Assembly: GCA_020831525.1 (NCBI GenBank)
Contig: JAFIGH010000028.1
Location: forward strand, 1-51,846
DNA from: Opitutales bacterium
Lineage (GTDB): Bacteria > Verrucomicrobiota > Verrucomicrobiia > Opitutales > Oceanipulchritudinaceae
DNA: 51,846 nucleotides
Direction of reading: 5' to 3'
Shown: in pieces, positions 35,421-43,375 of the stretch
Numbering within the stretch: the stretch's first letter is position 1
Layout of the letters: each line of letters opens with the position of its first letter
Notes under the pieces: model-generated
What the model saw: the letters and a program-made list of their open reading frames with translations, nothing else
Database searches by the model: none
What the model was told of the DNA's origin: nothing
Position numbers and translations under genes: made by a program

Positions 35421-38249
35421 TCAATGATTGATGGTGGGGAGACTGAAGCGGTAACGCACTCGATAGAAAACCGGCCCGTTTGAGTCGGCGCGGCGGCATT
35501 CGTAAGTCACAGTCTCGGTGAAATCCGAAGGGCCGGGACTGACCGCGACGGGCACAAGGTCCTCAAGGCCGACGCGGGTCCATGGGCCGGAGAGGTTCAC
35601 CGCTCGTTCGAACGATTGTTCCACGCCGCGCCAATGATAGCCCCGCCCCGGTCGGCCCGTGCCGCCCCGCCGCTGCGGCAGAGCGATCCGAATCCGTCCG
35701 TCTGCGCGGGATACGACCGGCGGGACGCTGCGGGGCGTCTCCGGATCGAGTCCGAAAAGGTAGGCTTCGAGCAGGGTCGTACCGTCGCCGTTGGGATCGG
35801 AGGCGGCGAGTGCCGCGACGGACGTGCCCGCCGGGTCTTCCGGATAGAGGCTATGATCCCGCGCCCATTCGAGGAAACCCGCCTCTCCGCCGGGCGGCAG
35901 GGCATTTACGGCTTCGTGAATGACGGCCCAGTGCTGCGGCTCAAAAGAGTGACCCGTTGTCGTGTTCCACTCAAGGACCACGTCCGTCTCCGCATCCGCG
36001 CCGAGAAAATCCCAAACCGGCGCAGCAGCCGTGCGCACGGCGAGAAGGCCGTTGTAATTGGCGCCATAGGACCGGTTTTCGGATAACAGTACCCGCCTCG
36101 GAGCGACTGCGGCGACGGCAAAGTGCTGATCGAAGGGGAGGCGAAAGTAGTCGTTCGGGCTGCCGTCGCGGTCGATGGCATTGTAGCGGTCGAGAAACCA
36201 GTGTGGAAACTGGTGGCGGAAAGTCGGCGCCCAACCCCATGTGCTGCGTGTCGGATGCGCCCCGCCCGTGCCCGTCTGGTGCGGGGCCGCCAAAGCCACC
36301 CGTTCGTCGAGAGCCGCCGCCCAAAGTGCCGCTTTGCCGCGGCGCGAATACCCCGTGAGAGCAATCCGGTGCGGATCGATCTCCGGAACTTGTTCAAGGT
36401 AGTCGACGACGCGCGCAAGGCCCCATGCCCATGCGGCGATGGTTTTCCAATCCCCCGTGAAACCGGACGATGCGTAGGGACCGATGAGCGCATTGGAAAA
36501 CCGGCTTCCGTCTGCCGCGAAATCGGAAACCGCCACCGTGGCGAGGGCGATACCCGCTTGCAGTGTGCCCGGAAGATCCCAGCGGTCAGCGCGGCTTCCT
36601 CCCGGTTCGATGAGTTCGTTGCCCTGTGCGTTCAAAGCCGCTATGACGGGAACCGGTTTGTCCGCGTTGTCCGGCACATAGAGATTGATAAGCAGGGGCT
36701 GCGCTCCCGGCGGGCCGTAGTCACCGCGCACGACCATCTTCACCGCAAGCCCCCCGAGGAAGTCGGGCTCGACGGAAAGTAGGGAAAACTGAGGGTCCTG
36801 CGGTGGTCCCGGCTCGGTGCCGTATTTGTAATGCCGCAGCATATCGAGAATCTCAGGGCGGCGCCGTTCAAACCAGTCCGCACTCGTCGCCAAAGCCGGG
36901 CCGGAAACATTGCCGGATTCATGATCGAAGAAGCGCAGTGGATCCGGCAGGCCCGGAAAGTCCGGATGCGATGCTGAGGCTACCGTGAGGATATACGGAA
37001 GGTCCGCCACATCCGGCCATACGCGGGGATTTGCGGAAAGGCCCTTTGGCAACGACAGGACGGCGGCGTGCAGGGCCGCCCAGTGGTAAGGTTCGTGGCG
37101 GTGGGCCGAATCCGTATCCCACTCAAGCACAACGCCTGTCTCCGCATCCGCGCCGAGAAAGTCCCAAACCGGCGCGGCGGCCGTGCGAATGGCGAGGGCG
37201 CCGTTGAAATTGGCTCCCGAAGAGCTGTTTTCCGTGAAGAAGGCCCGCCTTGGAGCAATGAGCGCGACTTGGAAATGCTGGTCAAAAGGGAGGCGCTCAT
37301 AGTCGGAGACGGACATCTCATTGAAGCCGGGGAGGTACCACCATGTGAAGGAGTTGCGGTAACCGGTGTTGTTTCCCCATCCGGGCCTGTTGGGCACCGG
37401 ACCGCCCGCGCCCGATTGATGCGGGCCGACCAGCGCGATCCGCTCGTCGAGGGCACCGGCCCACAGGGCCGCTTTTCCCCGGCGGGAAAAGCCTGTCACG
37501 GCAATGCGGTTCGGGTCGAGCGCGGGAACGGTCTCAAGGTAATCCACCATCCGGCTCAGGCCCCATGCCCACGCTCCCTGGGTGCGCCAGTTGCCCTGAA
37601 AACCGGCCTCCGCGTAGGGATCTATGAGCGCGTCGGCATACCGGTTGGCGCTGTCGGCGGCAAAATCATCGACAACCGCGGTGGCGAGGGCGATTCCCGC
37701 GCCGAGCGTGCCGGGAAGGTCCCAGCGACCGGCCCGCGGACCTCCCGGTTCAATGGCCTCGTTGCCCTGCGCATTCAACGCAGCAATCACCGGAACCGGC
37801 CCGTCCGCCGCGTTGGGCAGGTAGACGTTCATCACCATCGGACGCGATCCCGGCGGCCCGTAAACGCCGCGCACCACTTTCTTCGTTGCGGTGCCGTCGA
37901 GGTAGTCGGACTCGACGGAGAGGACGGCGAAGGTTACGTCAGTCGGCGGCGGCGGTTCATGGCCGTACATATAGTGCCGCAGCATATCGAGAATCTCGGG
38001 GCGGCGCTGATACTGCCATGCGGCCCCGTCTTGCACGGCAGCGCCCATGGGACTTCCGGCGGCATGATCAAAGAACTGCAGAGGATCGGGTAATCCGGGA
38101 AAATCCGCCGCCGCCGGTGAAGTCACTGCGGGCATGGCGGGCAGGCTTGCCGCGTCCGGCCATGCGTAGAGCGGTTCCGCGGAGGCCAGTGCCGCCGCAA
38201 GGGCTGCCGTGACGACCGCGATGCTCTGCATGCACGCGCGGGATTTCAT
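35421..38249 (-). CDS. Secreted tandem CE15-type glucuronoyl esterase (two alpha/beta-hydrolase domains)
   Basis: 942 aa, signal peptide MKSRACMQSIAVVTAALAAA. Two homologous copies of a carbohydrate esterase family 15-like domain occupy about 30-405 and 410-795. Each has its own nucleophile elbow of the CE15 type (GFSRRGKAALWAGALDER with Ser255; GYSRRGKAALWAAALDER with Ser635), followed by PHQSGAGG or PHQTGTGG, LPFDQHF, and a His-rich segment (HRHEPYHW, HSFEPQHW) carrying the likely catalytic His. CE15 enzymes cleave esters of glucuronic acid; several have been studied from the verrucomicrobium Opitutus terrae. Two apparently intact domains in one chain are unusual. The tail 815-942 is the shared module with a TSP3-like start (DPNGDGTTLLEAYLFGLDPE, end VFYRVRYRF). 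First gene of the seven-gene run. Confidence 0.87.
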   Translation of the reverse strand: MKSRACMQSIAVVTAALAAALASAEPLYAWPDAASLPAMPAVTSPAAADFPGLPDPLQFFDHAAGSPMGAAVQDGAAWQYQRRPEILDMLRHYMYGHEPPPPTDVTFAVLSVESDYLDGTATKKVVRGVYGPPGSRPMVMNVYLPNAADGPVPVIAALNAQGNEAIEPGGPRAGRWDLPGTLGAGIALATAVVDDFAADSANRYADALIDPYAEAGFQGNWRTQGAWAWGLSRMVDYLETVPALDPNRIAVTGFSRRGKAALWAGALDERIALVGPHQSGAGGPVPNRPGWGNNTGYRNSFTWWYLPGFNEMSVSDYERLPFDQHFQVALIAPRRAFFTENSSSGANFNGALAIRTAAAPVWDFLGADAETGVVLEWDTDSAHRHEPYHWAALHAAVLSLPKGLSANPRVWPDVADLPYILTVASASHPDFPGLPDPLRFFDHESGNVSGPALATSADWFERRRPEILDMLRHYKYGTEPGPPQDPQFSLLSVEPDFLGGLAVKMVVRGDYGPPGAQPLLINLYVPDNADKPVPVIAALNAQGNELIEPGGSRADRWDLPGTLQAGIALATVAVSDFAADGSRFSNALIGPYASSGFTGDWKTIAAWAWGLARVVDYLEQVPEIDPHRIALTGYSRRGKAALWAAALDERVALAAPHQTGTGGAHPTRSTWGWAPTFRHQFPHWFLDRYNAIDRDGSPNDYFRLPFDQHFAVAAVAPRRVLLSENRSYGANYNGLLAVRTAAAPVWDFLGADAETDVVLEWNTTTGHSFEPQHWAVIHEAVNALPPGGEAGFLEWARDHSLYPEDPAGTSVAALAASDPNGDGTTLLEAYLFGLDPETPRSVPPVVSRADGRIRIALPQRRGGTGRPGRGYHWRGVEQSFERAVNLSGPWTRVGLEDLVPVAVSPGPSDFTETVTYECRRADSNGPVFYRVRYRFSLPTINH

Positions 38250-38295
38250 TGCGGAGGTTTGGTTCAGGGTAGTGAAGGCTGGCGGGAAGGGACTT

Positions 38296-38315
38296 CATCA
38301 GCGGGTCGGCTGATG
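38296..38315. repeat. Isolated REP-like hairpin, copy 4
   Basis: CATCAGCGGGTCGGCTGATG folds into a 7-bp stem around GGGTCG. Its core AGCGGGTCGGC matches the hairpins at 9837 and 13636, but the arms differ in a paired way (CAGCGG/CCGCTG there, ATCAGC/GCTGAT here), which argues for selection on the structure. It lies 47-66 bp before the start of the CE15 gene. Nothing else is seen in 38250-38368. Confidence 0.45.
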
Positions 38316-38368
38316 AGGCGGCTGTCCGGGGTTCTTGCGGAGGCGCGCTCCGTTGCGGAGGGGTCGAG

Positions 38369-39169
38369 TCAAACCCGGCGGCGCATCCGGAACGCCACCC
38401 CGAGCGCGAGCAGACCGAAGAGCGCGGCGTAGGCACGCGGCTCGGGGATGACGGTAATCTGCATCGCGTTGATGGATGCGCGCGAATCACCGCCGAGGGT
38501 CGTGAAATGGATCGTGATTGAGTTGCCTGCGTCCGGCATAACTTCATTCCAGACGATCCAACCTTCCACGCTGTATTCGCTCACGTCAGCATCGGGGAAA
38601 TCATTGCCGTAGTAGGCCGTGCTCCACGCGGCGTCGTCCGGGCGGGCGGGATCGTTTCCTGTCAGCAAGGTGCTGTCCAGGCCATTGTACGCGGGGACGA
38701 CTCCCTTGGGGTCGGTGATCCGCAGGTAGCCGGGCGGATCACCCGCACGGTTCAGGTTTCCCTGGCCGGTGACGGACGTCGACGAAGAAACAAGCTCAAT
38801 TGAATAGGTCAAGTTGGAATCGAGGCCCGATAGCATCACCGAGGCAGTGCTATTCGCTCCGGTGAAGAACCGGTCGTTTAGCTCATCCTGTGCGGCAGTC
38901 GCCCATCCGGGCGCTTCCAAGCGGCCTTGGAACGCATTTGCCTGATTCGAGCTGGTCCAACCGTTGAGGCTTAGGCTGATTCCGGAGGCATTCCCGTCGG
39001 TGTCGTCCAGCCCGGCATTGGAGGCGGAATTCGAGGAAATTATGTTCCAATTACCCGCCGGATCCGCAACCACATTTTGAAAATCCACCAGAATATTTTG
39101 CCCGCTCGCGAGGCCCGCGGAGAAGCCCAGCGCGAGAGCGGAGGTGAGGAGATGTTTTGTTCGTATCAT
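38369..39169 (-). CDS. PEP-CTERM surface protein with LDFG module (3)
   Basis: The frame is open to 39289, but the ATG at 39169 gives MIRTKHLLTSALALGFSAGL, the same signal peptide as the two sister genes; 266 aa. The passenger is one LDFG module: NILVDFQNVVADPAGNWN, DELNDRFF, GLDSNLTYSIELVSSS, YSVEGWIVWNEVMPD and RASINAMQI. These are the same words as in the giant proteins (VEGWMIWHEV, SLNAARL). The tail is VIPEPRAYAA, a hydrophobic helix and RRRV, a PEP-CTERM signal. It sits just upstream of the seven-gene run, on the same strand, with a 119-bp gap and no clear terminator, so read-through into the run is possible. Confidence 0.9.
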   Translation of the reverse strand: MIRTKHLLTSALALGFSAGLASGQNILVDFQNVVADPAGNWNIISSNSASNAGLDDTDGNASGISLSLNGWTSSNQANAFQGRLEAPGWATAAQDELNDRFFTGANSTASVMLSGLDSNLTYSIELVSSSTSVTGQGNLNRAGDPPGYLRITDPKGVVPAYNGLDSTLLTGNDPARPDDAAWSTAYYGNDFPDADVSEYSVEGWIVWNEVMPDAGNSITIHFTTLGGDSRASINAMQITVIPEPRAYAALFGLLALGVAFRMRRRV

Positions 39170-39363
39170 GGCTGTGTTCTTTTTGGTGTGTTTGTTTTCT
39201 GTCGTGTCTGGTTTTTGGAAAGTCCGCTGGTCGAGGATCCGAAAGGTCCGGTGAAAGGGATGCAGGGAGGGGAGTTGGGCGCTCCACAATGGGGATCCGC
39301 GCCACAGGCTTCAGAGAGATGGGTTTCTTTGCTTCCAAAACGAGGTTATCAAACCACGCCATC

Positions 39364-39438
39364 CAACCCCCTTGAAACCATTTTTCTTTTGGAACAGTAA
39401 AGCTATTGTTTCCACGGGCTTTCGGGTGAAATAACGCC
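39364..39438 (-). promoter_or_regulatory. Conserved upstream block of PEP-CTERM genes, copy 3
   Basis: On the minus strand: GGCGTTATTTCACCCGAAAG, spacer, CTTTACTGTTCCAAAA, A-rich run, TTTCAAGGGGGTTG; near edge 195 bp before the ATG at 39169. This copy is 18 kb from the other two and its leader is otherwise diverged, so retention of these words and of the distance argues for function. The rest of 39170-39363 is leader with GAAACCCA shared with the others. Confidence 0.6.
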
Positions 39439-39584
39439 TGTCGCCGAAAGTCAGCCAACGTCGAACCGGATGCTGCCCGGCGTGCGTTTGGCGGGGTGGA
39501 GCGGCAGGTGGTAACCATATATTAGGGTAACAAGAAATCTCTCGTTGAGATACCCCGCTGCAATTGAATTATGGCTGATTTTGA

Positions 39585-39740
39585 GAAAAGACGGCGAATC
39601 TGCCCCCGGACAAACTCCTGACGCCCCAGACGACCCACGCCTCCAATATGCTCTCCGCTGACACCGCGGTTCCCGCCGGAAACGGCATCATCGAGGCCAT
39701 TGAAGGCAACCGCATGACATTCACTCCCGTATGCGGACGG
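39585..39740 (+). other. Possible degraded coding fragment, plus-strand frame with coding-like third positions
   Basis: From 39585 one plus frame reads through about 50 codons rich in G/C third positions (segments DKLLTPQTTHASNMLS and GNGIIEAIEGNRMTFTP) before running into the antisense of the metallophosphoesterase. There is no upstream start: a stop lies directly before it at 39582. It could be the tail of a lost gene. The antisense frame at the same place also has low-grade coding character. Otherwise I see nothing in 39439-39720. Confidence 0.2.
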
Positions 39741-40506
39741 GCGAATTCTTCTCAGAAGTATCGAGAAGACAGATACGTCCCTGGCCGCGGTAGGCTTTTC
39801 CGGAAGCGCACAGGCCGAGGGGCAGGAGGTGCATGGCCGTCGCGTCCACCTGCACATGGCCGGGGAAGTGCAAATGCCCGGAAAAAACAGCTTCGACGCG
39901 GCCGCGCACGGCATCGTCGAAGAGAGTGGGAGCCTTGCTCTGGACGTATTTCCGCAGGTCGCGCCGGGGTTCCACGGAGAGAATGTAGTCAGCCATCTCC
40001 GGCGTATTGAGGGGAACATGCGTGATGAGGACATTGCGTGCCGAGCCCTCTGTTTCCGCACGCATCCAGTCGGCCGTGCCCTCCGGCACAGAGCTGTCGG
40101 GACTGTCGACGAGGAGAAGGCGCACGCCGTCGGCGTCGACCGAGCGATTGCCCATGGCGACGCCCCTGGCCGCCCAGCGTCTCCGGACCTCGTCCGGATC
40201 GGGGCACTCGGGGGCCGTATCGTCGGTTTCAGCTGCGGGCGAGAAGTCGTGGTTGCCGGGCGTGACCAGCCACGGCACCTTCAAGGCGTCCAACTGATTG
40301 AGGGCAAAGTCGCGGTTTTCGTCGCTGTAATAGTCCACGAGATCTCCCAGAAAAACAACGAGATCCGGTGACTCCTCGCGCAGTAGGGCGACGGTTCGCG
40401 CAAACGACGGCCAGGCTTCGGCGAAATGCCGCCGCCGCTCCCGCCACCGACAGGATGGATCATCCGGCGAGACAAAGTGAAGATCTCCGATTAGGGCGAT
40501 GCGCAT
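39721..40506 (-). CDS. Cytoplasmic calcineurin-like metallophosphoesterase
   Basis: 261 aa, no signal peptide. The full set of family motifs is present: MRIALIGDLH (residues 1-10), VVFLGDLVDYY, VTPGNHDFS, VLITHVPLN and VFSGHLHFPGH. These supply the Asp, His and Asn ligands of the two-metal centre. It hydrolyses an unknown phosphomonoester or diester. It lies 144 bp downstream of a secreted esterase on the same strand; a functional link is not evident. Length is normal for the family. Confidence 0.9.
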   Translation of the reverse strand: MRIALIGDLHFVSPDDPSCRWRERRRHFAEAWPSFARTVALLREESPDLVVFLGDLVDYYSDENRDFALNQLDALKVPWLVTPGNHDFSPAAETDDTAPECPDPDEVRRRWAARGVAMGNRSVDADGVRLLLVDSPDSSVPEGTADWMRAETEGSARNVLITHVPLNTPEMADYILSVEPRRDLRKYVQSKAPTLFDDAVRGRVEAVFSGHLHFPGHVQVDATAMHLLPLGLCASGKAYRGQGRICLLDTSEKNSPVRIRE

Positions 40507-40650
40507 CGTTTTGATGTGTGATGAACTCCAGTGGGTGACAAGGCTTTGGGGGGGCGCTTCGGGCGGGGGAATCTATCTGTCTCAGATTCATGGTTTTTTG
40601 GTGCGCACGGTTTCTTACTTCCGCCACTTTCCGGCTGACGGGAGCGGGGA

Positions 40651-43140
40651 TTAGGGCGCACTGGTATCTTCGCCGTAGTCGAGGCGCACGCGCATGAAGA
40701 GGTCTTCGGGCGGGGACTCAAGGTCGAGGCGGGCTTTCACGTGTTCCGTGCCGTCGGCATTGGGGACGACCGTATGATCAAAGGGACCGGATTGCCAGTT
40801 CCGGAGATCTTCCGACCATTCGGGAACGTATTCGATTTCGCCGACAATGGCTGGATCGCGCTGGTAGCGTAGGTGCCTTTCGTTCGTAGTCGGCCCCTCC
40901 CCGCCGACGTCAATCCAGGGCAGCCCCGGCCGGTCGATGCCGGCCTGCGTGCCGTCGAAGAAGGCGTCGGCGGCAAGACCGAAGGCGAATTTCACCATAT
41001 TGGCCACTCCGTCGCCTGCCGGCATGTCGAGGGGACCGCGTTGGTCAGGGGGGACTTGCGGAAAGCCGTCGATCCATGCGGGAAATCTCCCGGACGGAGG
41101 CACCGCGGGACCGGACGAGACAACCTTGAGGCGGGGGCGCAGGTTCGGCTCGGGCCAGTGGCGGGAAGCGTAGGACGGGCCGTCGTTGGAGTCGCTGCGC
41201 AACATGAGAGTGAGTGAACGCTCTCCGGCGGCGACGGCAGCCTTTACCGCCGCCGTGACATCCACGGAATACGGGCCCGGACTGTCCACGGAGAATGTGC
41301 CCGCGATGTCCGACTCGCCTGAAAGGGGTTGCACAATCCCCCACGTGGAGGCGAGGCCGTCCCGTGCGTCCCATGGGTCGGCGGGCATGCGGTAGACGGT
41401 GATGGTATCTGTACCTGTGTCACGGTTGCGCGTGTTGACATGCACGTGAGCCTCGGCGGAGACGGGTTCGCCCGCCACGGCTTCGAGCGGAAAGCGGATG
41501 TAGGCCGAGCGGAAGTCCATCCAGTCGGGATACGGCCCCGTCTTCAGCTTCATGGTGGCACCGTTTATCAGGGAGCCGGCTTGATCCGTGGAGCGCTGTT
41601 GCACGGCATTCATGTCGGCGGGAATGACGATGGAGGACTCCGTGACCGTCAGTTCGATGGTCAAATCCGCGTGCAGGCCGAGCCCGTCCGTCGCGCGAAG
41701 AACAAAAGTGTCTTCGCCGAGATATCCCTCCGCTGGCTGGTAAACGAGGTCGGCGAACTCTCCGGAACTTTCAATAAAATCGAGCGTCCCGTGGGCCGGC
41801 CCGGTCTCCACCGACCACAAGAGCGAGGCCGAATCAATGTCGAGGGCGCGGTACCGCAGTAAGGCGGGTGTGTCGCGCAGGATCGAGCGGTGGTCGACGG
41901 GACCCTCGAGGATGCGCGGTGGACCGTTGAGGACGACCAGAACGGAGTCTGTCTGTGTGAAGCCAAGCGGGTCGGTAGCGCGGAACTCAATCAAGATTGG
42001 CGTGTCTTCGTCCACGGACCGGGCCGTGAAGCTGAAGCTGTCGGTCCGGCTGAGAGCTTGACCGGGGCCCATCGAGCCGCCCGGCTCACGGCTGGGGCGG
42101 ATGGCGGCATTATTATGAATTGGAATCCAGCCGTCGAAACCGTCGATGTAGCGTGCGGCGTAGCTGTGTTGGTCGGTGGATCGAAAATCGTGCGACTCCA
42201 CGCTGACCTGGTGCCAGAAGAGCTGGAGATCCGCGTCGTCGTGCTCCGCGTGGGTCGCCGTCGCGGTGAGGGTATGCGAGTCGCCGGGGTTGACAACGAT
42301 CACGCGCGGACCATCGATCTCTGCCGTCGGCGGCGGATTGTCCGGGTGCGCTTCGAGGCGCAGCATCATGTCGATGATGGCCAACTGCGCCACGTGTTGC
42401 GTGGAGTGTCCGCCGGGAGCCCAGAATGTCTCGTAGTGGGGATGCTTAAAGAGATGCTGCATCTCCATGTTCATGAAATACGTCGACGTGTAGCGCGGGT
42501 TGTCGTTTATACCCATGATGTTTAGGATGGGAACATCGCGTGCGGCGGGTATGGCTGGCTCGCCGAGGCCAACTGTCGTGGCCGAGCCGGTCCACCCGGT
42601 CGAACCTGGGGCGCTCGGTCCCATTTCAATGTCAGTCCAGCCCCCTTGGTTGGAGTCGATGTTCTGCACAAGCCGACCGCTTGGCGTGGTCACGCTGCCC
42701 GCGTTTTGCGGTGCCGCCATAAAAAGCCGGTCCGGCATCTGCTGCATGATGCGGTTGGTCATCTGCCCGCCGCGCGAAAAGCCGGTGAGCACAATGTCGT
42801 CATAAACATCGAGTCCGTGCGGCTCGGCCCGCAACTGATCGACTAGCACGGCGGCAAGGACCTCACGGTACGAATCCGCGTTGGTCACGACAACGGCGTG
42901 CACGCCGCGTTCGGTCAAGGCGTCCATGATCTCGGAATGCCGGTCGATGCCTGCCCCGGCACCGCGCATTCGGACGATCACGCGTAATGTCTCACCGGCA
43001 GGGGCGTCTTCCGGAACCCAGTAAGCCCAAGTGCTTTCGTTGTGGGTAAACTCGACGCCGTTCTGCGGCCAGCTCTGGCCATACAAAGCGGCGTAGATGA
43101 GCATCGGAAGAATACACAACAAAGTGCGGAGGGATTTCAT
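40651..43140 (-). CDS. Secreted alpha/beta-hydrolase esterase with a CBM96/DNRLRE-type module
   Basis: The frame opens at 43320, but the ATG at 43140 (MKSLRTLLCILPMLIYAALY) starts a signal peptide; 829 aa. Residues about 25-270 are an alpha/beta hydrolase: YDDIVLTGFSRGGQMTNRI with Ser near residue 122, a likely acid in NIMGINDNPRY, and His in WAPGGHSTQH. Two Ig/cadherin-like segments follow (about 275-480; EDTPILIEFRATDPLG, GEDTFVLRATDGLG). About 485-665 is a DNRLRE/CBM96-like module: QQRSTDQAGSLINGATMKLK, SAYIRFPLEA, YRMPADPWD, DVTAAVKAAVAAGERSLTLM. Such modules bind acidic polysaccharides in characterised examples. The end is the shared tail (DGVANMVKFAFG, SEDLRNWQS, LFMRVRLDY). Substrate unknown. 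Its promoter must lie in 43141-43375, where I see no clear motif. Confidence 0.82.
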   Translation of the reverse strand: MKSLRTLLCILPMLIYAALYGQSWPQNGVEFTHNESTWAYWVPEDAPAGETLRVIVRMRGAGAGIDRHSEIMDALTERGVHAVVVTNADSYREVLAAVLVDQLRAEPHGLDVYDDIVLTGFSRGGQMTNRIMQQMPDRLFMAAPQNAGSVTTPSGRLVQNIDSNQGGWTDIEMGPSAPGSTGWTGSATTVGLGEPAIPAARDVPILNIMGINDNPRYTSTYFMNMEMQHLFKHPHYETFWAPGGHSTQHVAQLAIIDMMLRLEAHPDNPPPTAEIDGPRVIVVNPGDSHTLTATATHAEHDDADLQLFWHQVSVESHDFRSTDQHSYAARYIDGFDGWIPIHNNAAIRPSREPGGSMGPGQALSRTDSFSFTARSVDEDTPILIEFRATDPLGFTQTDSVLVVLNGPPRILEGPVDHRSILRDTPALLRYRALDIDSASLLWSVETGPAHGTLDFIESSGEFADLVYQPAEGYLGEDTFVLRATDGLGLHADLTIELTVTESSIVIPADMNAVQQRSTDQAGSLINGATMKLKTGPYPDWMDFRSAYIRFPLEAVAGEPVSAEAHVHVNTRNRDTGTDTITVYRMPADPWDARDGLASTWGIVQPLSGESDIAGTFSVDSPGPYSVDVTAAVKAAVAAGERSLTLMLRSDSNDGPSYASRHWPEPNLRPRLKVVSSGPAVPPSGRFPAWIDGFPQVPPDQRGPLDMPAGDGVANMVKFAFGLAADAFFDGTQAGIDRPGLPWIDVGGEGPTTNERHLRYQRDPAIVGEIEYVPEWSEDLRNWQSGPFDHTVVPNADGTEHVKARLDLESPPEDLFMRVRLDYGEDTSAP

Positions 43141-43375
43141 GGTCTGCTCGAGTATGAACGGTAGAAGGTGAAAAGATGTGCGGTGCGGAAATGCCATGAC
43201 AGCGTCGTCAAAGCAAGGTATGGAATCATCATCAAAAAACAGTGATGGGACGGGGAGAGGAGAGGCAAAGACCGATTGTCCAACATCGTCAAGGGTCTTC
43301 CGTCCAACCGTAAGAACCAAAAGGTGTCGCGGGGCTTGGACAACGGGTTGTCAGGAAGTTCTGGCGACGGAGCGT

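Noticed and set aside
39170-39289. 40-codon N-terminal extension of the third PEP-CTERM protein
   Set aside because: The signal peptide MIRTKHLLTSALALGFSAGL starts exactly at 39169 and aligns with the sister proteins; the extension is leader DNA.
39522-40061. 179-codon minus-strand open frame
   Set aside because: It overlaps the metallophosphoesterase in another frame and shows no motif; the metallophosphoesterase frame has GDLH, GNHD and GHLH.
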